Shown: piece by piece, positions 49,438 to 57,904 of the stretch
Layout: the number at the start of each line of letters is the position of its first letter
How positions within the stretch are numbered: position 1 is the stretch's first letter
Source of the DNA: Vulcanimicrobium sp035943995
GTDB taxonomy: Bacteria > Vulcanimicrobiota > Vulcanimicrobiia > Vulcanimicrobiales > Vulcanimicrobiaceae
Reading direction: 5' to 3'
DNA: 64,000 nucleotides
Assembly (NCBI GenBank): GCA_035943995.1
Contig: DASZBS010000101.1
Span: forward strand, 1 to 64,000
Position numbers and translations under genes: made by a program
The notes under the pieces: model-generated
The model's input: the letters and a program-made list of their open reading frames with translations, nothing else
What the model was told of the DNA's origin: nothing
Databases searched by the model: none

Positions 49438-49600
49438 GCTGACGGCATGGCGTAATGCTGCCCGCAGCGCTCGTGGCGAGCGACGCCGTATAACCGGCCG
49501 CCGGCGGCGCCTCCGCAGGACCGCACCATCACGACGACGTGACTAGGATGGGCGCGCGCAGACAGCGTGATGCCAAACACGCGCAAACCGCGCGCCGAAA

Positions 49601-49620
49601 ATGTACCGTTGTCGGTACAT
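49601..49620 (+). other. Perfect 8-bp inverted repeat upstream of the lipoprotein
   Basis: ATGTACCG (49601-49608) and CGGTACAT (49613-49620) flank loop TTGT, 30 nt upstream of the lipoprotein ATG. It may be an operator or a short hairpin in the leader. The rest of the 49438-49650 intergenic stretch shows no gene I can support. Confidence 0.45.
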
Positions 49621-49650
49621 CCACAAGACACAGTGAAGGCGAGGTGCTTC

Positions 49651-50031
49651 ATGTATCATGCTGTCCGCGCGCTATCGGTAGCGTGCATCGCGGTGTTCTC
49701 GCTGGCCGCCTGCGGCGGCGGCGCCACCGTTCCCGCGGCGAAGCCCGGAACGGTCGTTCCCGGCAACCAAGGACGGCACGTTCGCTCGATTCCGTGCACG
49801 CCCGATTCCGACGGGTATTGCTACGTCCTGTTGTCCCATGCCAACCGCCACACCCCGTGCGGTGACGGGAATTACTCTGCCGTCAACTCCTGGCACTACG
49901 AGGTGTACAACAGCACCACGGATCTCGGCGAGTACATCCACGTCACGACGCTCGATTGCAACAACGAAACTACCGACACCTGGGATCCTCAGGATCCCGC
50001 CGTCCAATACAGCGACCCCAATCTTCCGTAA
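49651..50031 (+). CDS. Putative lipoprotein
   Basis: This 126-residue protein has a signal peptide ending in a lipobox: SVACIAVFSLAAC with Cys about residue 20. The mature part is small and Thr/Asp/Asn-rich, with four later cysteines (in IPCTPDSDGYCY, HTPCGDGN and TLDCNNET) that could form two disulfides. GAGG lies about 6 nt before the ATG at 49651. The frame back to 49567 is open but has no signal. Function is unknown. Confidence 0.72.
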   Translation: MYHAVRALSVACIAVFSLAACGGGATVPAAKPGTVVPGNQGRHVRSIPCTPDSDGYCYVLLSHANRHTPCGDGNYSAVNSWHYEVYNSTTDLGEYIHVTTLDCNNETTDTWDPQDPAVQYSDPNLP

Positions 50032-50042
50032 GTAGCGCGAAT

Positions 50043-50071
50043 GCGGCGCCGCCCGTCATGAGCGGCGCCGC
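50043..50071. terminator. GC-rich hairpin between convergent genes
   Basis: GCGGCGCCGC (50043-50052) and GCGGCGCCGC (50062-50071) form a 10-bp stem with a 9-nt loop. Each arm is also nearly self-complementary. It lies between the end of the lipoprotein gene and the end of the convergent lipase-like gene, so a bidirectional terminator is plausible although no T-run is present. Confidence 0.5.
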
Positions 50072-50084
50072 GCGTGAGCTCGGC

Positions 50085-50897
50085 TTAGCGGCCCGCTCCG
50101 TATGCGATCGCGAACGGGCCGGTCCGCGCGAACGGCGCGAACGCGTTCTCGCGTTGCGCGAGGCGGTCTGCGACCGCCCACAGCACTGCGGCGTTCGCGC
50201 CGAGTCCGATGTGGCTCGCGCCGATCACTTCGATGTTCTCCGTGCGCGCGTTCGTTTTCAGAACCGAGGAGCGCCAGCTCACGACGCCGTCGATCTTCGA
50301 CCAGATCGACGTGGACGGCATCGGCAGGTCGCCGGCCAGCGCGTCGAGCTCGTGCGCGATCTGCTCGCCGTTGTCCCACGGACCTTCGCCGCTGACGAAC
50401 TCATAGACGTCGCTGATGTTGCTCGCGTTGGGGTTGCGCGAGAACGGACTGCCCAAGGTGATGACGGATCGCACGGCGTCGGGCATCGAGAGCGCGAGGT
50501 CGCGCGCGTACACGCCGCCGAGGCTCCAGCCGATGACGGTGGCTTTCTTGCCGGTCTTCTCGTGGATCGTGCGCAGCCGTTCGCGCAGCTTCGCGCGCAT
50601 CCGCGTGACGCCGCCGAGGTTACGGCCGAGCTCCCAGCCGTACGTGTCGTAGCCGAGCGTCGTCAGGAAGCGGCGCAGCAGGCTCGTCGAGATGTCGCTG
50701 ACGAGAAAGCCCGGCAGCACGAGAACGGGATGTCCGTCGCCGCGCGGAGCGGCGAGCAGCAGTGGCGACGCGGCGAGCGCGAAGCCGATCTCCCAGAACG
50801 CGCGGTACTCCGCGAGCCACAGCAGCTTCGACGGCGGACGAAGCCCTCGGTGGCTCGGTGCCGTCGAACCGGCGAAGTTCCAACTGCCTGCGGTCAT
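50085..50897 (-). CDS. Lipase-like alpha/beta hydrolase
   Basis: This 270-residue protein has the hydrolase nucleophile motif TVIGWSLGGVYARDLAL, the strand HPVLVLPGFLVSD with an oxyanion-type PGF, and a late ASHIGLGAN segment for the catalytic His. An N-terminal hydrophobic stretch (FWEIGFALAASPLLLAA) could be a membrane anchor. The pattern fits triacylglycerol lipase or acyltransferase families. The start at 50897 has no clear ribosome site. It is a neighbour of a hipB fragment locus. Confidence 0.75.
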   Translation of the reverse strand: MTAGSWNFAGSTAPSHRGLRPPSKLLWLAEYRAFWEIGFALAASPLLLAAPRGDGHPVLVLPGFLVSDISTSLLRRFLTTLGYDTYGWELGRNLGGVTRMRAKLRERLRTIHEKTGKKATVIGWSLGGVYARDLALSMPDAVRSVITLGSPFSRNPNASNISDVYEFVSGEGPWDNGEQIAHELDALAGDLPMPSTSIWSKIDGVVSWRSSVLKTNARTENIEVIGASHIGLGANAAVLWAVADRLAQRENAFAPFARTGPFAIAYGAGR

Positions 50898-50961
50898 GCG
50901 AAATCAACCGTTCTCATCATCAGGTTCGTTCCCCGCCGCGTGTGCTGCGAACCGTAGTTCG

Positions 50962-50988
50962 CGCTCGCTTGCATTCGCCAAGCGAGCG
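50962..50988. repeat. Perfect 10-bp inverted repeat, intergenic
   Basis: CGCTCGCTTG (50962-50971) and CAAGCGAGCG (50979-50988) flank a 7-nt loop between the lipase-like gene and hipB. No T-run follows. It could be a terminator-like structure or a remnant of mobile DNA. Confidence 0.4.
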
Positions 50989-51076
50989 GAGTCGCACTCT
51001 TTCCGGCGCCAGAGGTCTCAGGGCAGGAGCGACTTCGCCCCTATGGTGGCATTATTCTTCTATTTAACTCGCAAAT

Positions 51077-51094
51077 ATGCTAGAATAATAGCAT
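51077..51094. promoter_or_regulatory. 6-bp inverted repeat overlapping the hipB start
   Basis: ATGCTA (51077-51082) and TAGCAT (51089-51094) are reverse complements with a GAATAA centre. The right arm contains the AT of the start codon. TAGAAT within it could be a -10 box. Autorepression by HipB at this site is inferred from position. Confidence 0.45.
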
Positions 51095-51407
51095 GGCCAA
51101 GCGGATAGCCTTGCTGCTCCCGCCGATGGAGCGCCGGCTTTCGCGGCTCGGTGAACGCATCCGCAAAGCAAGGCTGAGGCGCCGGCTCTCGGCAAAACTC
51201 GTCGCAGAACGGGCAGGCATGTCCGTGACAACGCTTCGGAACGTTGAGCACGGCGGCATGGGCGTCACGATCGGCGCGTACGCTGCCATTCTGCACGTGC
51301 TCGGGCTGGCCGGCGATCTCGATGCGGTCGCGGCGGTCGATATCCTCGGTCGTGATCTCCAGGACGCGGCCTTGCCGCGTAGCGCACGGACAAGAAGCGA
51401 GTCGTGA
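51093..51407 (+). CDS. XRE-family HTH protein (HipB-like antitoxin)
   Basis: This 104-residue protein has the Xre helix-turn-helix (RLGERIRKARLRRRLSAKLV, AERAGMSVTTLRNVEHGG) and a C-terminal tail, as in HipB-type proteins. Immediately downstream a fragment of hipA follows, so it is the orphan antitoxin of a decayed hipBA module. Its start overlaps an inverted repeat, a likely operator. Confidence 0.82.
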   Translation: MAKRIALLLPPMERRLSRLGERIRKARLRRRLSAKLVAERAGMSVTTLRNVEHGGMGVTIGAYAAILHVLGLAGDLDAVAAVDILGRDLQDAALPRSARTRSES

Positions 51408-51568
51408 TGGAAGGCGGTCTCGTACGATCCGTCGCTCCGTATTTTCGGGTCAAAGCCGCTCAAGCGACGTCGATCATCGACCGCGTTTCGGATGTCGTAG
51501 GCGGCTGGAGTGATCTTGCGGACGAACTCGGGATCAAGCGAAGTGAGCAAGGCGAGATGGCTGATGCG
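51404..51568 (+). pseudogene. HipA remnant, last ~50 codons only
   Basis: The frame begins at 51404 with ATGGAAGGC overlapping hipB and reads VRSVAPYFRVKAAQATSIID, RVSDVVGGWSDLADELG, IKRSEQGEMADAF. The APYFRVK and W-x-x-x-A-x-x-x-G-I/L pattern matches the C-terminal helices of HipA kinases (about 440 residues in full). The ~390 residues before it are gone. The frame continues past 51568 as non-homologous sequence antisense to the HMG-CoA reductase gene. Confidence 0.65.
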
Positions 51569-51569
51569 T

Positions 51570-52769
51570 TCACGACGGGCGGTTGCGGCCCAGGCGGTCG
51601 TGGCTCGACACCCAGTCGCCGTGGAGGATCGCGCCGGTGAGCGACGTCTCGCCCGCGAGCACCACTGCGGCGCAGATCTCGGCGAACTTGTCGGCCTTGC
51701 CGTTGCCGTAGCAGCCCAGCATCTCGAGGCATTCGCGCTGCGTCGCGAGGCCGGTGCCGCCGCCGTACGTCGCGACGATCAGCGACGTGAGCGTGATCGA
51801 CCAGTAATAGTCCTGGTTCGGCAGCAGCTGCGTGTACGTCACCGCCGCGTGCGACTCGGCGACGTTCGCGACGTCTTGCCCCGTCGCGATGAACATCGCG
51901 GTCAATCCGTTCGCCGCGTGGGCGCCGTTGTTCGCCGCACCGACCATGAACGCGCCCGCCATCGAGATCTGGCGGTGGTGGAAAAGCTCCGCGGTGTCGA
52001 CGCCCATCATGCGCTTGAACACGTCGCGCTTGATGACGGCCTCGGCGACGACGCGCTTGCCGCGCGTGAGCAACATGTTGATCTGCGAGTGCTTCTTGTC
52101 GGTGTCGATGTTGCCCGACAGCAGATAGGTCATCCGCTCGCGTTCGGGATAGTTCGCCATGATCCACTCGCACGCGGCGAGCGTCGCTTTGCCCGTCATG
52201 TTCTGGCCGGCCGCGTCGCCGGTGGTGTAGTTCATGCGCAGGTAGCGCAGCGGCCCGAGCGCGTACTGGCCGATGTTCTGCAGTTTGCCGGTGCGCGTCG
52301 TGGTCTCAGCGGCCGCCTTGATCTCGGCGAAATGCTGCTCGATCCAGCCGCCAAGCTCGCGCGCCGCGAGCGCGTCCTCGCAGATGAACACGGGCGCGCG
52401 CTGCATCGAGTGCTCGACGACCGTCGTCTTCACGCCGCCGCATTCGGTCAGCAGCTGCATCCCGCGGTTGTAGCTCGCGACGAGCGTCCCTTCGGTCGTC
52501 GCGAGCGGGACGTAGAAATCGCCCTGTGCGTGCTCGCCGTTGATGCGCAGCGGGCCGGCGATGCCGATCGGCACCTGCGCGACGCCGGCGAAGTTCTCGA
52601 CATTGCCCCGCAGCAGGCCGGGGTCGAACGAGTGCTTCCCGACGTGCGCCAGCTCGGCGCCGGTTTGCTCGCGCACGAAGTCGCGACGCGACGCTGCCTG
52701 GTCGTCGGTGTAGTCGTCGTCGCGGTCGCGCGGGATCTTCGGCGACGACGTGACCGTGCGATCGTTCAT
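51570..52769 (-). CDS. Hydroxymethylglutaryl-CoA reductase
   Basis: This 399-residue enzyme reduces HMG-CoA to mevalonate with NAD(P)H. The catalytic residues are visible: Glu in ATTEGTLVAS, Lys in SGNIDTDKKHSQIN, Asp in IATGQDVANVAES and the late His in VSSHDRLGRNR. ENFAGVAQVPIGIAGPL and AAGQNMTGKATLAACEW are family signatures. The closest type is class I-like. It is the last gene of a seven-gene operon, and its ATG overlaps the GNAT stop (ATGA). Its 3' end abuts the HipA fragment. Confidence 0.9.
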   Translation of the reverse strand: MNDRTVTSSPKIPRDRDDDYTDDQAASRRDFVREQTGAELAHVGKHSFDPGLLRGNVENFAGVAQVPIGIAGPLRINGEHAQGDFYVPLATTEGTLVASYNRGMQLLTECGGVKTTVVEHSMQRAPVFICEDALAARELGGWIEQHFAEIKAAAETTTRTGKLQNIGQYALGPLRYLRMNYTTGDAAGQNMTGKATLAACEWIMANYPERERMTYLLSGNIDTDKKHSQINMLLTRGKRVVAEAVIKRDVFKRMMGVDTAELFHHRQISMAGAFMVGAANNGAHAANGLTAMFIATGQDVANVAESHAAVTYTQLLPNQDYYWSITLTSLIVATYGGGTGLATQRECLEMLGCYGNGKADKFAEICAAVVLAGETSLTGAILHGDWVSSHDRLGRNRPS

Positions 52770-53368
52770 GACTCGTCGACGTCCTCCGCGGACAGCCCGT
52801 ACGCCGCGGCGCGCGTGCGAAAGCGCTCGACGTCCAGGCTCAGGATCACGAGGTCGTGCTTGACGCCGGCTTCGTCCTTGACGTGGTCGCGTAGCAGCGC
52901 CTCGGCGCGATAGCCCATGGTCTCGAACACGGTGACGGCGCCGATCTGATCGGGCGTCATGTGCGCGACCAGCTTCTCGACGCCCGTCCCGACCGCGAGC
53001 TCGCCGGCGGCGGTGCTCAGCACGCGCCCCAAACCCTGACCGCGCGCCGCGCGCGCGACGACGATGCGCAGCTCGGCTACGTGCGGCGACCACGACAGCG
53101 GATCGCGCACGATCGTCGCGCAGCCGAGCACGTCGCCGCCGCGAAACGCGAGCAGCGTCGTCATCGCGCCGCGCTCGATCTCGTTCATCCACGCGGCGAG
53201 GACTTTCGGGTGCGTGATGTCGCGCGGCAAGAACAGCAGGTCGTGCGGCGGCAGCTCGCGCGCGAAGGCGAGCACGGCGGCCTCGTCGCCGGCGCGCATG
53301 AACTGCAGCTCTACGTCGCCGCCGCTGAGTGAGACGGTGCGCGGATACGCCGCGACGTCGGCGGTCAT
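52766..53368 (-). CDS. GNAT-family acetyltransferase
   Basis: This 200-residue protein has the GNAT pattern LRIVVARAARGQGLGRVLSTAAGELA with the acetyl-CoA loop RGQGLG, preceded by FRGGDVLGCATIVRDPLSW. VTVFETMGYRAEALLRDHVKD is the C-terminal strand pattern. It overlaps phaC upstream and the HMG-CoA reductase gene downstream by 4 nt each. Its substrate is unknown. Confidence 0.83.
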   Translation of the reverse strand: MTADVAAYPRTVSLSGGDVELQFMRAGDEAAVLAFARELPPHDLLFLPRDITHPKVLAAWMNEIERGAMTTLLAFRGGDVLGCATIVRDPLSWSPHVAELRIVVARAARGQGLGRVLSTAAGELAVGTGVEKLVAHMTPDQIGAVTVFETMGYRAEALLRDHVKDEAGVKHDLVILSLDVERFRTRAAAYGLSAEDVDES

Positions 53369-54423
53369 ACCGAGCGCACCCCGAGCCACGCGTCGAGTTT
53401 CGGCCACAAGCGCTTCACCGCGTTCGGCCCCGCGACCAGGCTGACGTGGCCGCCTTTGAGCACGATCTCTTGCTTGTCGGTCGAGCCGACGTGCCCGATC
53501 AGCGGCTTGGCCGCGTCGTACGGCACGATGTGATCGTGCTCGGCCATTGCGTGCAGCAGCGGCGCGGTGATCGCGCGCAGGTCGGCGCGCTTGCCGCCGA
53601 CCACGAGCTCGTTCTTGTGCAACCGGTTCTCCCAGATCAGCTCTTTGATCGTCTCGCGAAAGTATTCGCCGGCCAGCGGCAGCGTGTCGGTGGACCAGCG
53701 CTCGAACGCGCGGTACGAGCGCACGAAGCTCTCGTCCCACATGTTCTCCCAGAGCTGGAGCTGGCCGGCGATGCGCGTCGCCGGGCGCAGCATGTCGAAC
53801 GACGTGAAGATCAGCTCCGAAGGCACGTTGCCGGTGGCGTCGACGAGCTTGTCGACGTCGAAGTAGCGCCGGTCCGACCACTTCGCGAACAGCTCCATGC
53901 GGCTGAAGTCGATCGGCGTCGTGAAGCACACGAGGTTGGTGATGCGGTCCTGCGGGTGCAGCGCGGCGTAGATCACCGACAGCACGCCGCCCATGCAGTA
54001 GCCGAGCACCGTGATGTCGTCGACGCCGCTGTCGTCGCGCACGATCTGCACGCACTCGGGGATGAAGCGCATCGTGTAGTCTTCGAAGCGCAGCCCGCTG
54101 TCGGCCGCGACCGGCGGGCTCCAGTCGATCAGGTACACGTCGTACCCTGCGCGCAGCAGGTATTCGACGAAGCTCTGGCCTTTGGTGAGATCGAGGATGT
54201 AGCCGCGGTTGCTCGTCGCCATCACGATGAGGATCGGGATGCGATAGATCTCGTCGGCCAGCGGCCGGTAATGATAGAGATGAAGCGTGCCGCGGTCGAG
54301 CAGCACGTCCTTGGGCGTCGGGCCGACGGCGGGCGCCGGCGAAGCCAGGTAGTCGAGGCCTTTGAGGCTGCGCTGGATCGCGCGCTGGACCTCGTCCTGA
54401 ATTCGCTCGGCGGTGGGGTTCAC
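53365..54423 (-). CDS. phaC: Poly(3-hydroxyalkanoate) synthase, class III-type
   Basis: This 352-residue enzyme polymerises (R)-3-hydroxyacyl-CoA. The lipase-like box is GYCMGG with catalytic Cys143; the Asp in AEHDHIVPY and the His in LKGGHVSLVAG complete the triad. A short chain of ~355 residues is typical of the class III or IV type, which require a PhaE or PhaR partner; a PhaE-like gene lies directly upstream. It starts with GTG at 54423. Confidence 0.92.
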   Translation of the reverse strand: MNPTAERIQDEVQRAIQRSLKGLDYLASPAPAVGPTPKDVLLDRGTLHLYHYRPLADEIYRIPILIVMATSNRGYILDLTKGQSFVEYLLRAGYDVYLIDWSPPVAADSGLRFEDYTMRFIPECVQIVRDDSGVDDITVLGYCMGGVLSVIYAALHPQDRITNLVCFTTPIDFSRMELFAKWSDRRYFDVDKLVDATGNVPSELIFTSFDMLRPATRIAGQLQLWENMWDESFVRSYRAFERWSTDTLPLAGEYFRETIKELIWENRLHKNELVVGGKRADLRAITAPLLHAMAEHDHIVPYDAAKPLIGHVGSTDKQEIVLKGGHVSLVAGPNAVKRLWPKLDAWLGVRSV

Positions 54424-54437
54424 GTCCTTCGACCGGC

Positions 54438-54851
54438 TCAGGACTGGGCGTCGACTGGCGGGCTTTTCGTGCGGGGCGGACGCGGTCGCGCCGGCGCCGC
54501 GGCGGGTGCCGTAGCCGCCGTCGTTGCGCCCGCGTCACCGCGCGGTGCTTCGGCGATGCGTTCGAGCAGCGCCGTGATGCGGTCGAGCCGCGATTCCAGG
54601 CCGCCGATGCGCTCCGCGATGGCGAGTACTTCCGCGCGGCTCGGTAAGTTCGCGGTCGCGAGATAGGTCGTCATGAACTGCTTCATCGTGTCTTGCAGCT
54701 TGAGCATGCCGCCCATCGCGCCGTGCATCGAGCTGCTGTACTCGTCGGTCGCCATCGTCTTGTTGGCGAGCGCGTTGACGTTGGTCTCCCACTGTGAGAG
54801 CATGTCGCGCCACAGCGCCATCGGGTCGGGGGTTTTGTCGTTGTCCGCCAC
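54438..54851 (-). CDS. PhaE-like synthase partner
   Basis: This 137-residue protein has a helical body (PMALWRDMLSQWETNVNALA, GAMGGMLKLQDTMKQFMTTY, LPSRAEVLAIAERIGGLESR) ending in an Ala/Pro-rich tail. The segment with LPSRAEVLAIAERIGGLESRLD matches the C-terminal part of PhaE of class III PHA synthases; it is shorter than typical PhaE. Position directly upstream of phaC supports the role. The weak part is exact subtype (PhaE or PhaR). Confidence 0.78.
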   Translation of the reverse strand: MADNDKTPDPMALWRDMLSQWETNVNALANKTMATDEYSSSMHGAMGGMLKLQDTMKQFMTTYLATANLPSRAEVLAIAERIGGLESRLDRITALLERIAEAPRGDAGATTAATAPAAAPARPRPPRTKSPPVDAQS

Positions 54852-54852
54852 G

Positions 54853-56547
54853 TCAGACGTGCGCCGTCTCGCCGGTGCGGCGCTTCGCCTCTTCCTCGTA
54901 GAGCGCGGTCTTGAGGATCTTGCCGACCGCCGTCTTCGGCAGCGCGTCGCGGAACTCGATCACCGAGATCATCTCGTGCTTGCCGAGCTTGTCCTTGAGG
55001 AACTCCTTGAGCTCACCGATCGAGAACGCCGCCGCGCCCTTCTTGAGCGCGATGAACGCTTTGGGCGACTGGCCGCGGTACTCGTCGGGGATGCCGATCA
55101 CCGAGACTTCCGCGACGTCCGGGTGCGTGTAGATCGCCTCTTCGATGTTGCGCGGGTACACGTTGAAGCCGCCGCACAGCAGCATGTCCTTGATGCGGTC
55201 GACGATGAACACGAAGCCGTCGTCGTCCATGTACGCGACGTCGCCGGTGCGGAAGAATCCGTCGCCAGTCATCGAGTCCTGGGTCGCCTGCTCGTTCTTC
55301 CAGTAGCCTTTCATCACGTTGGGGCCCTGGATGCAGATTTCGCCGCGCTCGCCCGGCGGGACGTACTGCGTCGGGTCCTGGACGCTTGCGAACTTCAGCA
55401 TCACGCGCGGAACCGGGATGCCGCACGAGCCGCCTTTGCGCATGCCGCGCATCGGCGTGAACGTGCCGGACGGCGACGTCTCGGTCATCCCCCAGCCCTC
55501 GTTCACCTCGGCGCCCGTGACTTTCTTGAACTGCTGCTGCACCTCGACCGGCAGCGGCGCGCCGCCCGACGCGCAATACTTCAACGCGGTCAGGTCGAGC
55601 TCGCCAAGGCCCGGATGTGCCAGCAGCGCGGTGTACATCGTCGGGACGCCCATGAAAATCGTGATCTTCTTCGCAGCGAGGTCTTTTATGACGGCATCCA
55701 GGTCGAAGCGGATGTGGATGACGGACTCCGCGCCGAGCTCCATGCACAGCAGCATGCACGCGCTGAGCGAGTAGATGTGGAACAGCGGCAGCACCAGCAG
55801 ACAGCGCTCTTCGCCGGGAATCAGCACCGGCGGGTCGAGCTTCGTCGTCTCCATGTACTGGCTCATCGCGGCCGTGAGGTTGGCGTGCGTGAGCATCGCG
55901 CCTTTCGGCAATCCGGTCGTGCCGCCGGTGTACTGCAGCACGGCGATGGTCTCGGCCGGATCGCCGAACGGATGCTGCTCATACTTGCCGTCGTTGGCGA
56001 TCAGCGCCTGAAACGAGACGCGCCCGCCGGTGTCCGGTGCAGCGCCGCCGGTGAGGCCGGCGAAGTCGGGGAAGCCCGCGAGATCGTCGAGACCGCCGAC
56101 GACGAGCGTCTTCAACCCGGCGTGTCCGACGAGCGCTTCCATCTGCGGCAGCAGCATCGGCAGGTCGAGCGTCACGAGGATTTGCGTCTCGCTGTCTTCC
56201 ACTTTGTGCGCGAGCACTTGCGCGGCATCGAGCGGCGAGTAGTTCACCACCGTACCGCCGGCTTTGAGCACACCGAAGAACGCGACCATGTAGTGCGGCG
56301 TGTTCGGCAGGTACAGCCCCACGTGCACGCCCGGCCGCACGCCCAATTGCTGGAATCCCTTCGCCGCGCGGTTCGCGAGCGCGTTCAGCTGGCGGTACGT
56401 CGCGCGGCGCCCCATGAACTCGATCGCGGGACGGTCGGCGAAGCGCCCCGCAGCCCGGTCCAGGATCTCGTACACGGCGCCGAGCGCGAGCGGCGCGTCC
56501 CAGCGGGCGGGCGCGGGATACGATTTGACCCAAGGCGTGTCGTTCAT
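54853..56547 (-). CDS. Long-chain acyl-CoA ligase
   Basis: This 564-residue ANL-superfamily enzyme activates a fatty acid with ATP and CoA. The P-loop-like LQYTGGTTGLPKGAMLTHAN, the adenylate motif NEGWGMTETSPSG, GDVAYMDDDGFVFIVDRIKD and the C-terminal catalytic Lys in PKTAVGKILKTAL are all present. The ATG at 56547 is preceded by AGGAGA at a good distance. It supplies acyl-CoA in a PHA operon, together with two hydrolases and acetyltransferases. Confidence 0.92.
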   Translation of the reverse strand: MNDTPWVKSYPAPARWDAPLALGAVYEILDRAAGRFADRPAIEFMGRRATYRQLNALANRAAKGFQQLGVRPGVHVGLYLPNTPHYMVAFFGVLKAGGTVVNYSPLDAAQVLAHKVEDSETQILVTLDLPMLLPQMEALVGHAGLKTLVVGGLDDLAGFPDFAGLTGGAAPDTGGRVSFQALIANDGKYEQHPFGDPAETIAVLQYTGGTTGLPKGAMLTHANLTAAMSQYMETTKLDPPVLIPGEERCLLVLPLFHIYSLSACMLLCMELGAESVIHIRFDLDAVIKDLAAKKITIFMGVPTMYTALLAHPGLGELDLTALKYCASGGAPLPVEVQQQFKKVTGAEVNEGWGMTETSPSGTFTPMRGMRKGGSCGIPVPRVMLKFASVQDPTQYVPPGERGEICIQGPNVMKGYWKNEQATQDSMTGDGFFRTGDVAYMDDDGFVFIVDRIKDMLLCGGFNVYPRNIEEAIYTHPDVAEVSVIGIPDEYRGQSPKAFIALKKGAAAFSIGELKEFLKDKLGKHEMISVIEFRDALPKTAVGKILKTALYEEEAKRRTGETAHV

Positions 56548-57434
56548 GGGCTCTCCTGAGCGTGCGCGGCGATGGCGTCGATGATGCGGGGCCACACTTC
56601 TCGTGGAAAAGAGTGGCCCATTCCTTCGATGAGGACCAGGCGCGCGCCGGGGACGGCGCTCGCCGTGGCGTGGCCGTGCTCGTCGGGGACCAGCGGGTCG
56701 GCGGTCCCGTGGATCACCAGCGTGGGCGCCTTGACGGCGCGCTGCACCTTCTTGCGGTTGCCGGACGCGATGATGGCCAGCATCTGGCGCGCGACGCCCG
56801 GCGGGTTGATCCCGCGGTCGTACGATGCGGCGCCTTGCCGGGCAGTGCGTTCGGCGTTGAACGGAAAATGCTCGCCGGCGAGCACGCGCCACGTCGCGAC
56901 GTACTCGCGCACGTAGCCCTCACGGTCTAGCGGCACTTTCTTGCCGAGCGCCGCGAGCGCGCGCGGTCTGGGCCCCGGCAGCCGCGGGTCGCCCGTCGGC
57001 GCCATGATCGACGTCAGCGAACGGACGCGCGCGGGGTACAGGACCGCGAACTCTTGCGCGATCGCGCCGCCCATCGACGCGCCGACGATATGCGCGCTGC
57101 GGATGCCGAGCGCGTCCATCAGCCCGGCGGTATCCGCCGCCATGTCGCGCAGCGTGTACGGCACGCGAAACTTGATGCGCGTCGTCTGCGCGAGCATCAT
57201 CTCCGCGAAGCTCGGCGTGCGCGCTTTCGGAAACCGCGTCGACATGCCGATGTCGCGGTTGTCGAACCGCACGACCCAGAAACCGCGCGCGGCGAGCAGC
57301 GCGCAGAACTCGTCGTCCCACACGATCATCTGCGCCGCGAGCCCCATGATCAGCACGAGCGGCGGGTTCGCCTGGTCGCCGAACGTCTCGTAGCAGAGCT
57401 GGATGCCGTTCGACGGCGCGAACGCGGCGCTCAC
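56544..57434 (-). CDS. Alpha/beta hydrolase
   Basis: This 296-residue cytosolic hydrolase has GIQLCYETFGDQANPPLVLI at the start, the nucleophile motif HIVGASMGGAIAQEF, and the Asp/His parts VIHGTADPLVPDEHG and IEGMGHSFPREVW. It resembles esterases and haloperoxidase-like enzymes; a PHA depolymerase-type or acyl-CoA hydrolase role is possible. The start is GTG at 57434, overlapping the upstream GNAT stop; the ATG of the ligase overlaps its stop. Confidence 0.85.
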   Translation of the reverse strand: MSAAFAPSNGIQLCYETFGDQANPPLVLIMGLAAQMIVWDDEFCALLAARGFWVVRFDNRDIGMSTRFPKARTPSFAEMMLAQTTRIKFRVPYTLRDMAADTAGLMDALGIRSAHIVGASMGGAIAQEFAVLYPARVRSLTSIMAPTGDPRLPGPRPRALAALGKKVPLDREGYVREYVATWRVLAGEHFPFNAERTARQGAASYDRGINPPGVARQMLAIIASGNRKKVQRAVKAPTLVIHGTADPLVPDEHGHATASAVPGARLVLIEGMGHSFPREVWPRIIDAIAAHAQESP

Positions 57435-57904
57435 GGTGCCGCGGCTTCCTCGTCGGCAGTAAGTGGGAGCACCCAGTGCTGCGTCGCGCCTTCGGCTTCG
57501 TCGACGTGAAAGCCCGCGCGGCGAGCGAGGTGCACGAACGCGTGGTTCTCGCGCAGCGCGCATGCGACCAGCCGCCGCAGCCCGCGCGCTTTCACGCGCT
57601 CGATCAGCTCTTCCAGCAGCGCGGTGCCGACGCCGACATGGCGGGTGCCGCGCGCCACGACGATCGCGAGCTCCGCCGACTCCGTGTCCAGCAGCACAGC
57701 GTGCGCGGCGCCGAGCGGAACGGTCCCGTCGAAGGCGATCACGCCGATCGTGTCGGCGCGGTCTTCGACGAATCGGTGCACCTCTTCCGGGTCGAAGTGG
57801 TCGACGAGGTGGAAGAAGCGGCAGTAGCGATCCTCGGCGGTGGTCGACTCGAGGATCGTGCGGTACGCTTCTTCGTCGGACGGTGCGATCGGTCGCACGA
57901 GCAT
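57431..57904 (-). CDS. GNAT-family acetyltransferase
   Basis: This 157-residue protein starts MLVRPIAPSDEEAYRTILES and has the acetyl-CoA loop in VVARGTRHVGVGTALLEELIERVKARGL, with ALRENHAFVHLARRAGFHVD near the C-terminus. This pattern resembles the GNAT domain found at the end of acyl-CoA synthetase-type (Pat/AcsA-regulating) proteins. It is the first gene of the PHA operon, coupled to the hydrolase. Confidence 0.85.
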   Translation of the reverse strand: MLVRPIAPSDEEAYRTILESTTAEDRYCRFFHLVDHFDPEEVHRFVEDRADTIGVIAFDGTVPLGAAHAVLLDTESAELAIVVARGTRHVGVGTALLEELIERVKARGLRRLVACALRENHAFVHLARRAGFHVDEAEGATQHWVLPLTADEEAAAP

